From an uncultured Candidatus Saccharibacteria bacterium (GTDB lineage: Bacteria > Patescibacteriota > Saccharimonadia > Saccharimonadales > Saccharimonadaceae): a stretch of DNA of 11,078 nt. Positions 1 through 8,000 of this stretch are shown piece by piece. Position 1 is the first letter of the stretch. Every line of letters begins with the position of its first letter. The stretch is from positions 1-11,078 of the forward strand of contig CAMXZF010000017.1 in the NCBI GenBank assembly GCA_947253405.1. Reading direction: 5' to 3'. The translations under genes and the position numbers were made by a program. The notes below the pieces were generated by a model. That model searched no databases, was not told the origin of the DNA, and was given only the letters and a program-made list of their open reading frames with translations.

Positions 1-24
1 CTCGGAGATGTGTATAAGAGACAG
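1..24 (+). other. Nextera (Tn5) sequencing adapter remnant
   Basis: Bases 6-24 read AGATGTGTATAAGAGACAG, the 19-bp Tn5 mosaic end used in Nextera libraries. The five preceding bases, CTCGG, match the end of the read-2 adapter arm. This is library-preparation sequence left on a contig end and is not part of the genome. It truncates khpA, whose reading frame runs sensibly up to base 25 and then enters the adapter. Any reading frame starting inside it, such as one from base 10, is spurious. Confidence 0.97.
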
Positions 25-134
25 ACCGTTAGCTCTAGTAATACACCTCTATCGTCAGAAATACGATTAACCTTAACCTCGTCAGGATTATCGACTAGTT
101 GTTTTACTACATACTCGATAAACTGCTTTTCCAT
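25..134 (-). CDS. khpA: KH-domain RNA-binding protein KhpA, N-terminal part only
   Basis: Leftward from ATG at 134-132 the frame gives 36 residues starting MEKQFIEYVVKQLVDNPDEV and ending in LLELT, with the next codon beginning GT (Val). This is the start of the short (about 75-80 aa) KhpA family, whose N-terminus is typically of the form ME-LVEYI-K-LVDNPDEV followed by an E-L-V strand and then the GxxG RNA-binding loop. KhpA is a small cytoplasmic KH protein that in Gram-positive bacteria pairs with KhpB/Jag and binds many RNAs. The GxxG loop is not seen here because the contig ends and adapter follows. The start is fixed by a perfect AGGAGG seven bases upstream. A GTG directly before the ATG is possible but less well spaced. 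It is divergent from the DUF6311 gene. Confidence 0.88.
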
Positions 135-140
135 CACCGT

Positions 141-147
141 CCCTCCT
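141..147 (-). promoter_or_regulatory. Shine-Dalgarno of khpA
   Basis: The minus strand reads AGGAGGG here, a full-strength Shine-Dalgarno placed to favour the ATG at 134. It is the clearest one in the window and contrasts with the many neighbouring genes that have none. Confidence 0.85.
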
Positions 148-165
148 AGTTTAAAAGCTACCCAA

Positions 166-194
166 ATTTTAGCAAAAAATAGCTCTACTTGCAA
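166..194 (-). promoter_or_regulatory. khpA promoter (TTGCAA, 17 nt, extended -10)
   Basis: On the minus strand TTGCAA (194-189) is followed by a 17-nt spacer ending in TGC and then TAAAAT (171-166). This is a sigma-70-type promoter with an extended -10. The expected start near 159 gives a leader of about 25 nt carrying the Shine-Dalgarno. The -35 hexamer is palindromic and is also used in the divergent promoter. Assigned by eye from consensus. Confidence 0.65.
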
Positions 195-216
195 ACTAGT
201 TTAGAAAATCTATAGT
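189..216 (+). promoter_or_regulatory. Promoter of the DUF6311-like gene (TTGCAA, 16 nt, TATAGT)
   Basis: TTGCAA (189-194) and TATAGT (211-216) are separated by 16 nt. A start near 223 leaves only about ten bases before ATG 233, and no Shine-Dalgarno is present. An overlapping TAAAAT at 216-221 could serve as an alternative -10 and would bring the start even closer to the ATG. Confidence 0.55.
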
Positions 217-232
217 AAAATATTAATCATTG

Positions 233-1999
233 ATGTCTAGTGTAATTAAAAGCAAAAAAGAGGCGTTTTTAAAATTTATATTATCTAGTTATGGCGCTTT
301 TACGTTAGGCGCAATTATTGGCTTTTTGGTATTTCTTAGTCTGTTTGGTTTAGATGTCGTTAATATTTTTTTTACAGACTGGATTTGGAATAGATCATTC
401 CATGATACTGCGCAGCATTTTATCGGTTGGCAGTTTTTTGCCAATGATAGTAGTGGTGCCATTATTAATGGCCTAGCCTATCCGCATGGTCTGCCTATTA
501 CATTTATGGATTCTATACCGCTGCTGGCATTTATCTTTAAAGCTATGGGCTTTGGCTCTGATATACAATATTTTGGCATTTGGTCGTTAATTTGTTTTAT
601 ATTAATGGGCGGTTTATCGGCCTTGATTGCTCGCTGGTTATGGTTAAAACTATGGCCACGCAGTAAAACTAAACTAGATAATTTTACTCAAGTTGCTTTT
701 ATTGCTAGTGTCGCTCTAATTTTTAGTATGAGTCCGATGGTTATCGCTCGAACAATGTATCATTCGGCTTTGGCTGGTCAATGGTTAATATTGCTGGCTT
801 TTTTACTAATTATTAAAAGTTCTAAATATCAGAAATGGTGGCAATTTTCCTTAGTGTGGTCAAGTGTATTAATAGGCGCCTTGTTGATTCACCCTTATTT
901 TCTTCCTATGCTAAGCGCAATGATGCTTGTGGCGCTTATTAAAGCGTTTCAAACTAATAAATTTTGGCCAAACGGTCTTTATAAGATTATCGCAAGTATT
1001 GCCTTGCCGATAATTAGTGCCGGCATAGCGTTTTATTTAATTGGCGGCTTTAGCCTGGGTTCTGGGGCTGAAATATATGATTTAGAAGAAAAAGGTTTTA
1101 ATTTGCTTAGCTTTTTTAATCCCCTAGGTTACTCAAAAATACCATCTTTTTCTAATCGTTCATCTTCGCCAGAAACAATGATGTGGCTAGGTGTGGGTAT
1201 TTTGATTATAGCGATAGCTAACTTGGCTTTGCTATTCAGTAATGGTGGCAGACTACTTTCTAAGCTTAGGTCTTTAGTGGTTGATAAGAAAATTAAATTT
1301 AGTTTAGTTTTGGTAGTGCTTTTACTTTTGCTAATATTTGCTGTAGGTCCAAGAGTAGATTTAGGTCCGATTAGCTTATTTAGTTACGCTGTACCAAATA
1401 AGATTTATGAATTGTGGACGGCTTTTCGCGCTGCTGCGCGCGAAGCCTGGCCATTTTATTATGCCTTTATCTTTGCTGTTATAGCTTTATTTGTTTGGCT
1501 AGTTAAAAAACGCTTTCGCTTATCTATGGCTATAAAAATTATAATAGTCACTTTGCCGCTAGCTGGCGTAATTCAGTTTTACGATATTTATCATAGTTCG
1601 GCAGTTACCGAAAAAAGATTAAGCACCTTAAAGGCAGTCCAGTCGAGCCATAATTTTAAGCCGCTCAACCTTAATACTATCTATAAAAAACAAAGACATT
1701 TGATTGCTTTAGATGACGATTTTCGCGGCGATCAGTCAGGAACATATAGGATTGCTAGGACGGCTCTTGTTTATAATGGGCTATCCTTAAATAGCGGATT
1801 TTTTGCAAGATTGCCAAAACAAGTTAAATTAGAGCAAGCTGATTGGCGCCATAGAGTGAAAAATTGTGCAATCAAGTCAAGTGACACTGACCTAAATATA
1901 TTTTTTACAAAAAATAGAAGCTTAGCTAATCAAGTTGTTAATTGCAAGAATGGCTTAAAAATTAGCAATGCTGATGGCTTCTATTTAATATATAGATAG
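233..1999 (+). CDS. Multi-pass membrane protein, DUF6311-like (probable GT-C type)
   Basis: A 588-residue integral membrane protein with about ten hydrophobic segments, beginning near residues 20-45 and 112-138 and ending near 520. The N-terminal third carries the pattern I associate with DUF6311: an acidic D-T-A-Q-H motif (58-62) after the first membrane segment, then GWQFF, FMDSIPLLA (91-99) and QYFGIWSL. The membrane-polytopic layout with an acidic first loop resembles GT-C glycosyltransferases that use lipid-linked sugars. That suggests a role in glycosylating envelope polymers or proteins, but donor and acceptor cannot be told from sequence. The C-terminal 110 residues are soluble, basic and have two Cys. 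TTG at 230 is in frame, but ATG 233 is preferred. There is no Shine-Dalgarno, and a promoter lies immediately upstream. Only 21 nt separate it from the transporter gene, so the two are probably co-transcribed. Confidence 0.7.
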   Translation: MSSVIKSKKEAFLKFILSSYGAFTLGAIIGFLVFLSLFGLDVVNIFFTDWIWNRSFHDTAQHFIGWQFFANDSSGAIINGLAYPHGLPITFMDSIPLLAFIFKAMGFGSDIQYFGIWSLICFILMGGLSALIARWLWLKLWPRSKTKLDNFTQVAFIASVALIFSMSPMVIARTMYHSALAGQWLILLAFLLIIKSSKYQKWWQFSLVWSSVLIGALLIHPYFLPMLSAMMLVALIKAFQTNKFWPNGLYKIIASIALPIISAGIAFYLIGGFSLGSGAEIYDLEEKGFNLLSFFNPLGYSKIPSFSNRSSSPETMMWLGVGILIIAIANLALLFSNGGRLLSKLRSLVVDKKIKFSLVLVVLLLLLIFAVGPRVDLGPISLFSYAVPNKIYELWTAFRAAAREAWPFYYAFIFAVIALFVWLVKKRFRLSMAIKIIIVTLPLAGVIQFYDIYHSSAVTEKRLSTLKAVQSSHNFKPLNLNTIYKKQRHLIALDDDFRGDQSGTYRIARTALVYNGLSLNSGFFARLPKQVKLEQADWRHRVKNCAIKSSDTDLNIFFTKNRSLANQVVNCKNGLKISNADGFYLIYR

Positions 2000-2002
2000 A
2001 AA

Positions 2003-2011
2003 TGGTAAAAT
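2003..2011 (+). promoter_or_regulatory. Extended -10 just upstream of the AI-2E family gene
   Basis: TGG followed by TAAAAT (2006-2011) lies in the 21-nt gap after the DUF6311-like stop. The expected transcription start is within about three bases of ATG 2021, so this would give a near-leaderless mRNA besides any read-through from upstream. No good -35 is visible and no Shine-Dalgarno is present. Confidence 0.45.
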
Positions 2012-2020
2012 AATAGTAAT

Positions 2021-3283
2021 ATGCGCAAAGATAACGATGTAAAATTAAGTGTAAACACAGGAACTTTTGTTCGCTTTTGGTTGGTAATATTAGGCTTTGT
2101 CCTATTAGCTGGGATAGTTTACCTGGCCCGCTTCCCATTAATATTACTAGCTATATCATTCTTTTTGGCGTTAGTTTTAAATCGACCAGTTAGTTTTATT
2201 GCCCGCTATTTACCTGGAAAATCACGAGCAATTGCAACGTTTATATCGTACATTATAATACTAATAGTCATTGGCGCACTCTTGTTCGCTGTGGTACCGA
2301 TCTTTGCTAAACAGATTTCCAATTTCGTTACCAATTTACCAGATACGATTGACCAATTTAAGGGTGACTCTTCTTGGCTAAACGACATTCTACACCGCTA
2401 TAATTTAACTGCTCAGTTTAACGATTGGTTAAACGACACTCAAAAGCAAATTGGTGCCACTATTAACAATCTAGGTGCATCAGCCGCTTCGATGCTATCT
2501 AGTACATTTAATATTTTGTTTAATCTATTTCTAGTTATGATACTAACTTTCTTTATGTTAGTAGAAGCGCCTTCTTGGGAAGAAAAGTTTTGGCGCTTAG
2601 TATATAAGAACGAAAATCGTCGTCGCCATCACAAGCTAGTTGCTAAACAGATGTATGATGTAGTTAGCGGTTATGTATCAGGTCAAATAACTGTAGGTCT
2701 AATTAGCGGTACTCTGACTGCTATCTGCGTGGCTGTATTGTCTTTAATATTTAATTTCGACATTATGTTAGTTTGGCCAGCTTGGATAACTATATTCCTT
2801 ATGGTTTTTGTGCCGATGTTTGGCGCTTTTATTGGTGGTGTAATTGTTGGCTTAATGTTGGCAATATACTCGTTACCAGCCGCAATTGTATATGCGATTT
2901 ATTTTGTCATTGAGCAGCAAATCGAAAACAATATTATTCAACCGCGCATTCAGTCAAAGCATATGGATATATCAGCTCTATTGGTATTAGTGTCAATTAC
3001 TGTAGGTTTGCAAGTCGGTGGCTTATTAGGTGCGCTAGTATCAATACCGGTAGCTGGCTGTATAGTAGTGCTAATACGAGATGCATTAAAAATACGTGAC
3101 AAACAAACTGAAAACGTAACGAGTGGTGAAAGTTATCAAATTGCAGATAATGCCCCAGTCATTTTTACTGAGGCTGATCGAGAGTTTATTGGCTTACCTA
3201 TTGTACATATGTTAGATGACGAAGATGGCCCCCATCATAAACCTAGAGGAAAAAAGGTTAGGTCTTTGAAGAAAAAACCTTAA
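2021..3283 (+). CDS. AI-2E/PerM family membrane transporter
   Basis: A 420-residue protein of the AI-2E exporter/PerM family, which share about eight membrane segments and export small molecules, or in some members ions. Segments are seen near 18-36, 38-55, 70-95, 160-181, 220-245, 250-283, 285-298 and 316-355. The soluble stretch at 96-158 sits where the family has its large extracytoplasmic region. The family signature EQQIENNIIQPRI is at 298-310, followed by a Gly-rich helix with VGGLLGALVSIPVAG (332-346). After the last segment comes a hydrophilic 65-residue tail that is acidic and then strongly basic (KPRGKKVRSLKKKP), longer than the family core needs. The substrate is unknown; autoinducer-2 export should not be assumed from the family name. 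ATG 2021 has no Shine-Dalgarno, but a -10 lies just upstream. Confidence 0.88.
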   Translation: MRKDNDVKLSVNTGTFVRFWLVILGFVLLAGIVYLARFPLILLAISFFLALVLNRPVSFIARYLPGKSRAIATFISYIIILIVIGALLFAVVPIFAKQISNFVTNLPDTIDQFKGDSSWLNDILHRYNLTAQFNDWLNDTQKQIGATINNLGASAASMLSSTFNILFNLFLVMILTFFMLVEAPSWEEKFWRLVYKNENRRRHHKLVAKQMYDVVSGYVSGQITVGLISGTLTAICVAVLSLIFNFDIMLVWPAWITIFLMVFVPMFGAFIGGVIVGLMLAIYSLPAAIVYAIYFVIEQQIENNIIQPRIQSKHMDISALLVLVSITVGLQVGGLLGALVSIPVAGCIVVLIRDALKIRDKQTENVTSGESYQIADNAPVIFTEADREFIGLPIVHMLDDEDGPHHKPRGKKVRSLKKKP

Positions 3284-3287
3284 ACCC

Positions 3288-3316
3288 TTGAAAAGCTAAA
3301 GCACTTTTGTTAAAAT
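3288..3316 (+). promoter_or_regulatory. Strong promoter of the coiled-coil protein gene
   Basis: TTGAAA (3288-3293), a 17-nt spacer ending in TGT, and TAAAAT (3311-3316) form the best-matched promoter in the window: five of six bases of each consensus hexamer plus an extended -10. A start near 3323 gives a leader of about 29 nt that includes a purine-rich Shine-Dalgarno. The gene is therefore probably transcribed on its own. Confidence 0.75.
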
Positions 3317-3337
3317 TATTTTAATTAAATTATTATT

Positions 3338-3348
3338 AAGGTGGGGAG
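3338..3348 (+). promoter_or_regulatory. Shine-Dalgarno of the coiled-coil protein gene
   Basis: AAGGTGGGGAG ends three bases before ATG 3352. Either AAGGTGG or GGGGAG could pair with the 16S tail. Together with the strong promoter this predicts good expression. Confidence 0.6.
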
Positions 3349-3351
3349 ATA

Positions 3352-4332
3352 ATGAACGATAATAATCCTTTTAGGCCAACGCTAGCGCAACCAGCTGACG
3401 ATAGCGCTCTAGCTACAGATCCAGCAGCTGATAATTTTCTAGATAGTCCAGTCGATAATAGTCAAGGGAACTTTAATGCACCTGCGGTGTCATTAGACAA
3501 TATGGTTGCCCCTAGTGATGGCGACAATGCCAACCCAGTTAATTTTAATAATAGTGACTATGGTGTTAATGGTATGACTAGTCAACCAGATCAGGCTAAC
3601 CAGTTGAGTAATGCTACACCCGATTCCAACTACCTCAATAGTACTACTGAAGCTGGAGCTAACCAGTTGGATGGTAATCCCACCGCCGATGTATCTGTAG
3701 ATAATAATAATCAACCTGAATCTGAAGCCGATGTGATTAATTCAGCCGATGATGCAAAAACTAACCCCACCAGCCATATGCTTAATCAGCTAAGTAATCA
3801 AGCTGATAATAGCAATGAGCCGATTGATATTGCGCCTAAAGGCAAACAGTTGACCATATCACTTTTAACGATAGTGTTTTGCGTTTTATTTGTTATCAGC
3901 ACCGCTTTAGCTATATTCTTCTTTATTAAAAATAATCAAAATGCTTCCGAGTTAGCTGATACTAAAGCTAAGTTAGAAGAAATTAGTGACAAAAATGGTG
4001 ACTCTAGCACTTCAACACGTAAAACTTCTAGTCAATTTGATGCTTTGCAGGATAAAATTGCCGATCTAACCAAAAAGGGCGAAGAAAAGCAAAAGCTACT
4101 TGATGAGAATAAAAAATCAATTGACGCTCTCACTAAAGACAAAACTGATTTAACTGCTAAGCTAAACGAGGCTCAAAAGAAAATTAGTGCTGATTCTAAC
4201 CTCAATAAAAACGTCAACAGCATGATCACAACACTCTGTACTAACGAGTCTTATAAAGACTCAGCTGCCTGTGTCGCTAATAGACCAAACAATAGTCAGC
4301 CCAGTGGCGAACAGCCACCAGCTGCTGAATAA
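3352..4332 (+). CDS. Single-TM protein with acidic disordered N-terminus and coiled coil
   Basis: I do not recognise a named family. The 326 residues fall into three parts. Residues 1-160 are low-complexity, rich in Asn, Asp, Ser, Gln and Ala, with almost no basic residues, and begin MNDNNPFRP. Residues 167-192 form one hydrophobic helix. Residues 196-281 are rich in Lys, Glu, Leu and Ala with heptad-like spacing and probably form a coiled coil. The tail (290-326) has two Cys, C296 and C307, in a Cys-rich-looking TLCTNES...AACVANR context that could form a disulfide, and ends in a Pro/Gln/Glu-rich stretch. Basic residues next to the helix (K163, K165) suggest N-inside, C-outside topology, so the coiled coil and cysteines would face out. 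A structural or envelope-organising role, possibly at the cell surface, is an inference from architecture only. Its own strong promoter and Shine-Dalgarno suggest abundant expression. Confidence 0.85.
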   Translation: MNDNNPFRPTLAQPADDSALATDPAADNFLDSPVDNSQGNFNAPAVSLDNMVAPSDGDNANPVNFNNSDYGVNGMTSQPDQANQLSNATPDSNYLNSTTEAGANQLDGNPTADVSVDNNNQPESEADVINSADDAKTNPTSHMLNQLSNQADNSNEPIDIAPKGKQLTISLLTIVFCVLFVISTALAIFFFIKNNQNASELADTKAKLEEISDKNGDSSTSTRKTSSQFDALQDKIADLTKKGEEKQKLLDENKKSIDALTKDKTDLTAKLNEAQKKISADSNLNKNVNSMITTLCTNESYKDSAACVANRPNNSQPSGEQPPAAE

Positions 4333-4337
4333 TTCTA

Positions 4338-4353
4338 ACTAGTAAAAGCTAGT
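4338..4353. terminator. Weak hairpin between convergent transcripts
   Basis: ACTAG (4338-4342) and CTAGT (4349-4353) can form a 5-bp stem with a 6-nt loop in the 38-bp gap between the coiled-coil gene stop and the 3' end of rnpB. AT-rich sequence follows on both sides, but there is no clean U-tract. It could help end either transcript, though as an intrinsic terminator it is marginal. Confidence 0.25.
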
Positions 4354-4370
4354 ATATAAAATAAGTTCAA

Positions 4371-4711
4371 AGCTAGATTGCCTATAAGCCGGGTTTTGTC
4401 TAGGGTAATCATCTATCTAAATATTGCGTCGCCGCAACACTTTAGCGGATTAAACGGTTGGTCAACGAGCCGCTGATATTCCAACCTCCTTGCAGTCAAC
4501 AGGGTTTACCGCCTCCACATGTCACCATGTGTCGCTGTGGGCTCTTACCCCACTCTTTTCACCCTTACCTATTAAAATAGGCGGTTTTGTTTCTGTGGCA
4601 CTTTCCCTAAGGTCACCCTTGGTTGTCGTTAACAACTGTTGTTGCTCTACACTGCCCGGACTTTCCTCTCGTATACCTATAGTAAACCAGCGATTACCCA
4701 GCAATCTAGCT
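4371..4711 (-). ncRNA. rnpB: RNase P RNA, bacterial class A
   Basis: This is the catalytic RNA that cleaves 5' leaders from pre-tRNAs. On the minus strand the universal 5' core GAGGAAAGTCCGGGC is at 4668-4654. Then follow AGGGAAAGTGCCACAGAAAC, AGGGTGAAA and GTGGGGTAAGAGCCCAC. GGTAAACCC (4510-4502) is the L15 loop whose GGU pairs with the tRNA CCA end, and the 3' core has ATGATTACCC and ACAAAACCCGGCTTA (near 4412-4385). Ends are set by an 11-bp perfect P1 helix, 4711-4701 pairing with 4381-4371, giving about 341 nt. A TATAAT lies seven bases before the 5' end, so little 5' trimming would be needed. It lies downstream of rpsU behind a terminator. Frames on the opposite strand here are incidental. 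Confidence 0.97.
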
Positions 4712-4718
4712 ATTATTT

Positions 4719-4747
4719 ATTATATCTATAAATTCACTAATCGTCTA
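4719..4747 (-). promoter_or_regulatory. rnpB promoter
   Basis: On the minus strand TAGACG (4747-4742), a 17-nt spacer and TATAAT (4724-4719) form a sigma-70-type promoter. The expected start, about 4712, coincides with the first base of the P1 helix, which independently supports both the promoter and the RNA end. Confidence 0.7.
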
Positions 4748-4772
4748 ATCAAAAATAATTATTTTAAAACTT

Positions 4773-4806
4773 AAAAGACCCCCAGCATTATAGGTGGGGG
4801 TCTTTT
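4773..4806 (-). terminator. Symmetric intrinsic terminator after rpsU
   Basis: AAAAGACCCCCA and its complement TGGGGGTCTTTT form a 12-bp stem around a 10-nt loop, with GC pairs in the middle and A and T runs at the two ends. On the minus strand it lies 15 bases after the rpsU stop and should end the ileS-rpsU transcript. It separates that transcript from rnpB, which has its own promoter just beyond. The symmetry means it could also work on the plus strand. Confidence 0.88.
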
Positions 4807-4821
4807 GCTATGTAAACTATG

Positions 4822-5046
4822 TTAGCGGTTGCGAGCTAGGCCCAATCTAATTTGCATAGTCTTCTCAGCTTTACGCTGATCGCGTAATATCGCTGAATTA
4901 CGACGCTCTCTTTTGCTTTGAGGCTTACTAAAACGCTGTGCAGCCTTAGCCTTAGCAATTACGCCTGACTGTAAGACACGACGATTAAAACGGCGAAGAA
5001 GGTTTTCGTTAGCTTCGCGGGCGTCTTTCCTCTTTACTGTAATCAT
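4822..5046 (-). CDS. rpsU: 30S ribosomal protein bS21
   Basis: A 74-residue, very basic protein of the bS21 family, which binds the platform of the small subunit near the 3' end of 16S rRNA and helps in initiation. The N-terminal strand MITVKRKDAREANENLLRRFNRRV is followed by the typical KSG-like turn (here LQSGV), then FSKPQSKRERRNSAILRDQRKA, the Lys/Arg-rich helix. The length is normal for the family. Start ATG 5046 has no Shine-Dalgarno; instead a promoter ends about ten bases upstream, so the message should be nearly leaderless when made from it. It lies 28 bases after ileS on the same strand with no terminator between, so it is also reached by read-through. A strong terminator follows. 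Confidence 0.95.
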   Translation of the reverse strand: MITVKRKDAREANENLLRRFNRRVLQSGVIAKAKAAQRFSKPQSKRERRNSAILRDQRKAEKTMQIRLGLARNR

Positions 5047-5056
5047 ATAGCTATAT

Positions 5057-5085
5057 ATACTAGCAAATAAACGATTATTTTACAA
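5057..5085 (-). promoter_or_regulatory. rpsU promoter overlapping the ileS 3' end
   Basis: On the minus strand TTGTAA (5085-5080), a 17-nt spacer ending in TGC, and TAGTAT (5062-5057) form an extended -10 promoter whose -35 lies within the last ileS codons. An overlapping TATATA at 5057-5052 is an alternative -10. Either predicts a leader of about four bases or none before the rpsU ATG. Confidence 0.6.
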
Positions 5086-8000
5086 CTTTTTTAATCTGCA
5101 ATTTAACCTTTATGCCGTTAACTTTAGCTTCTTCTTTATGGGTAGAGCTAGACTGATTCAGATCAAGCTGTTTGTTAAGACTAATGGCTAACGTTTCAGC
5201 TTGTATTAGCTTACCCCATTCTTTTAATGTTGTTTCGACATCTTTGTTATCAGAAGCTATAGCCAGATCAATTCGATCGTTAATATTCAAATCAGCGTTT
5301 TTCCGACTTTTTTGTACTACGCGAATTATTTCACGAGCCAGACCTTCGCGCTTAAGTTCCGGCGTCAAGGTTTTGTCGATCTCTACCCAACTATCAATAG
5401 CCTTTTTATCTTCGGGATTGATTGAGCTAGCATCGTTACTTAAGTAAGTAGCTAAATCTTCAACCCAATTAATACGTTTGACATTTAGCTCTTCGGCAAT
5501 AATCTTTTCATAGTATTTAGGTAAACGCTTTCCAGAGTAGCTAGCAAAAGACAGTGGCTGACGAATCTTTATCTGCTTTTCCTTAGTAGATTCATTTTGT
5601 CGCATCCTTAAAGCTAAGCCGTTAGTAATTAATGTACGTGCCCGCAACATGTCAGACAAAACCTTTTTATCTACTGGGTTGTCTTTAGGGTAATCTAGTA
5701 AATGAACTGATTCGCCGCCAGTTAATTTAGTATATAGCTCTTCGGATAAAAATGGCACAAACGGGGCTAAAACTATACTTAATCTAACTAGTGTATAATG
5801 TAAAGTTTTGTAAGCCTGTTCTTTATCGTCATCATCTTCGCTTTTCCAAAAACGGCGACGGGAGCGGCGTACAAACCAATTACTAGCATCATCTATAAAA
5901 GGAATTACTTCGGATAAAGCTTCAGGAATATTATATTTATCCATCATATTCTCAATATGTTCAGACAGTTGGTGCACCCGTGAAACAATAAATTTATCTA
6001 GTGGGTTTTCTAAGTCATTTAAATCTATTGAAGGTACAGGTTTTCCATTATATTCCCAGCCATCAACTGATGCGTACATAGTAAAGAAATCATACATATT
6101 CCAGATCATAGCTAGCTTACGGGCAATATCACTGACATCCTTATCTTGTAGGGCGAAATCTTCACCATTTAATAGTGGCGAGCTTAATAAAAGAAAGCGC
6201 AGCGAATCGGCGCTATATTGATCCATCAATACGTTTGGATCAGTATAATTGCCAAGCGATTTACTCATTTTACGGCCATCATTACCGGCAACTACACCAG
6301 TGGTTATAACATTACGATAAGCATTTTTATTGGCATTTTCTGCTTTCTTATCTTTGCCAAAAGAGCCATTTTCGGCTAAAGCTGTATTAACTACGTGAAC
6401 ATAATAAAACCATGCTCTAACCTGGCCAATATATTCAACAATGAAATCAGCCGGATAGTTCTTTTCAAATTTGTCCTTATTTTCAAAAGGGTAATGCAGC
6501 TGAGCAAATGGCATTGATCCAGACTCGAACCAACAATCTAGCACCTTGTCTATTCTAGTAAAGACTTCGCCGTCTAGCATGCCATATTGTTTTTTGATGG
6601 CTAGATCTAACTTGTCTGCATAAATTTTAATTTTATCTACCCATGGCCGGTGATAATCCTTCAATCTTTTACCGCTTAGCTTTTCAAGTTCGTCATAAGA
6701 TCCCACGACAATTACCGTGCCTTTATCACCTTTCCAAACTGGCATAGCAGATGCCCAAAACCTGTCTCTACTTAAGTTCCAGTCAGGTGCTTGATCGATG
6801 TTTTTTGCAAATCTACCATGCTTTAGGTGTTCGGGAAACCAATTAATATTCTCATTTTGCGCTAACATTAATGACTTAGAGCTTTTAATATCAAAAAACC
6901 ATGACGGTATCGCTCGATACATAATACGCTGTTTAGAGCGCGGATTAAACGGATATTCATGGCGTATATATTCAATTCGCCAAATTTCGCCCTTTTCCTT
7001 TAGGTCTTTGGCAATAAACTTATTGTTCGACCAAACTTCTCTACCTTTATAAATCGTGTCGAAATAATAGCCGTTATCATCTATAACATGAAAGGCTTTA
7101 ATGCCAATTTGTGCACAAAAGTCAAAGTCATCTTCGCCATAGGCCGGAGCAATGTGAACTATACCAGTACCAGATTCGTTAGAAACAAATTCGGCAGCAT
7201 ATACGTGATGCATATTTTTTCTAGTTAAGTCATCTTCAGGATAAGTTGAGCCTACATTTAAATGATTGTAAGCTAGCCCAACTAGCTCTTTGCCTTTAAA
7301 CTCTTTAACAACTTTATAATTAAGCGGTTGGTTTCTATCGTCTTTAAAAACTCCGTCCAATAAATCTTTAGCAACAATAAAATGCTCATTATCACAATTA
7401 ACAAGCACATATGTTAAGTCAGCGCTAACGGCTAAAATCATGTTAGCTGGCAGCGTCCATGGCGTAGTTGTCCAAGCCAGTAAACAAGTGTCCTTTGGGG
7501 TATCTAACTTTTTTTGGCTATCGGTAGTTAATTTAAATTTAACATAGGCGCTAGGATCGGTAACTGTTTGATAGGCATCGTTATCCATCGTTACTTCCGC
7601 TTTACTTACTGGCGTAGCAAAACGGGTGTCGTACATTAGTACTTTTTCGCCTTCATAAATTTTACCGGCTTGATAAAGCTCTTTAAATGCCCACCAGACA
7701 CTTTCCATATAATTAGAATCCATGGTTCGATAGGCGCCACTAAAGTCTACCCAGCGACCAATTCGATCGATAACGCCCTGCCAAGTTTCACTATTGGCTA
7801 TCATAGAGTCTCTAGCGGTTTCAATATATTTCTCTAAACTAATAGTTGGCAAAATTTCACCTTTTTTATCCAGTGGAGCAGGCTGATTTTTATCGACAAT
7901 AATTTGCCTACGGTCAACAATACCCAACTGCTTTTCTACAAAATTTTCCGCTGGTAGACCATGGCAGTCCCAACCCCAACGGCGTTCAACGCGCTTGCCT

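Noticed and set aside
10..204. A 64-codon frame on the plus strand at the left end
   Set aside because: It begins inside sequencing adapter, runs antisense to khpA and has no recognisable protein features.
230..232. TTG as the start of the DUF6311-like protein
   Set aside because: An ATG follows directly in frame, and no Shine-Dalgarno favours the TTG.
3493..3714. A 73-codon minus-strand frame opposite the coiled-coil gene
   Set aside because: It is the antisense of Asn/Asp-rich codons, giving an Ile/Thr/Val-rich artefact without start signals.
4490..4774. A 94-codon plus-strand frame, and a 60-codon minus-strand frame at 4522-4704
   Set aside because: Both lie across rnpB; conserved RNA structure explains the sequence.
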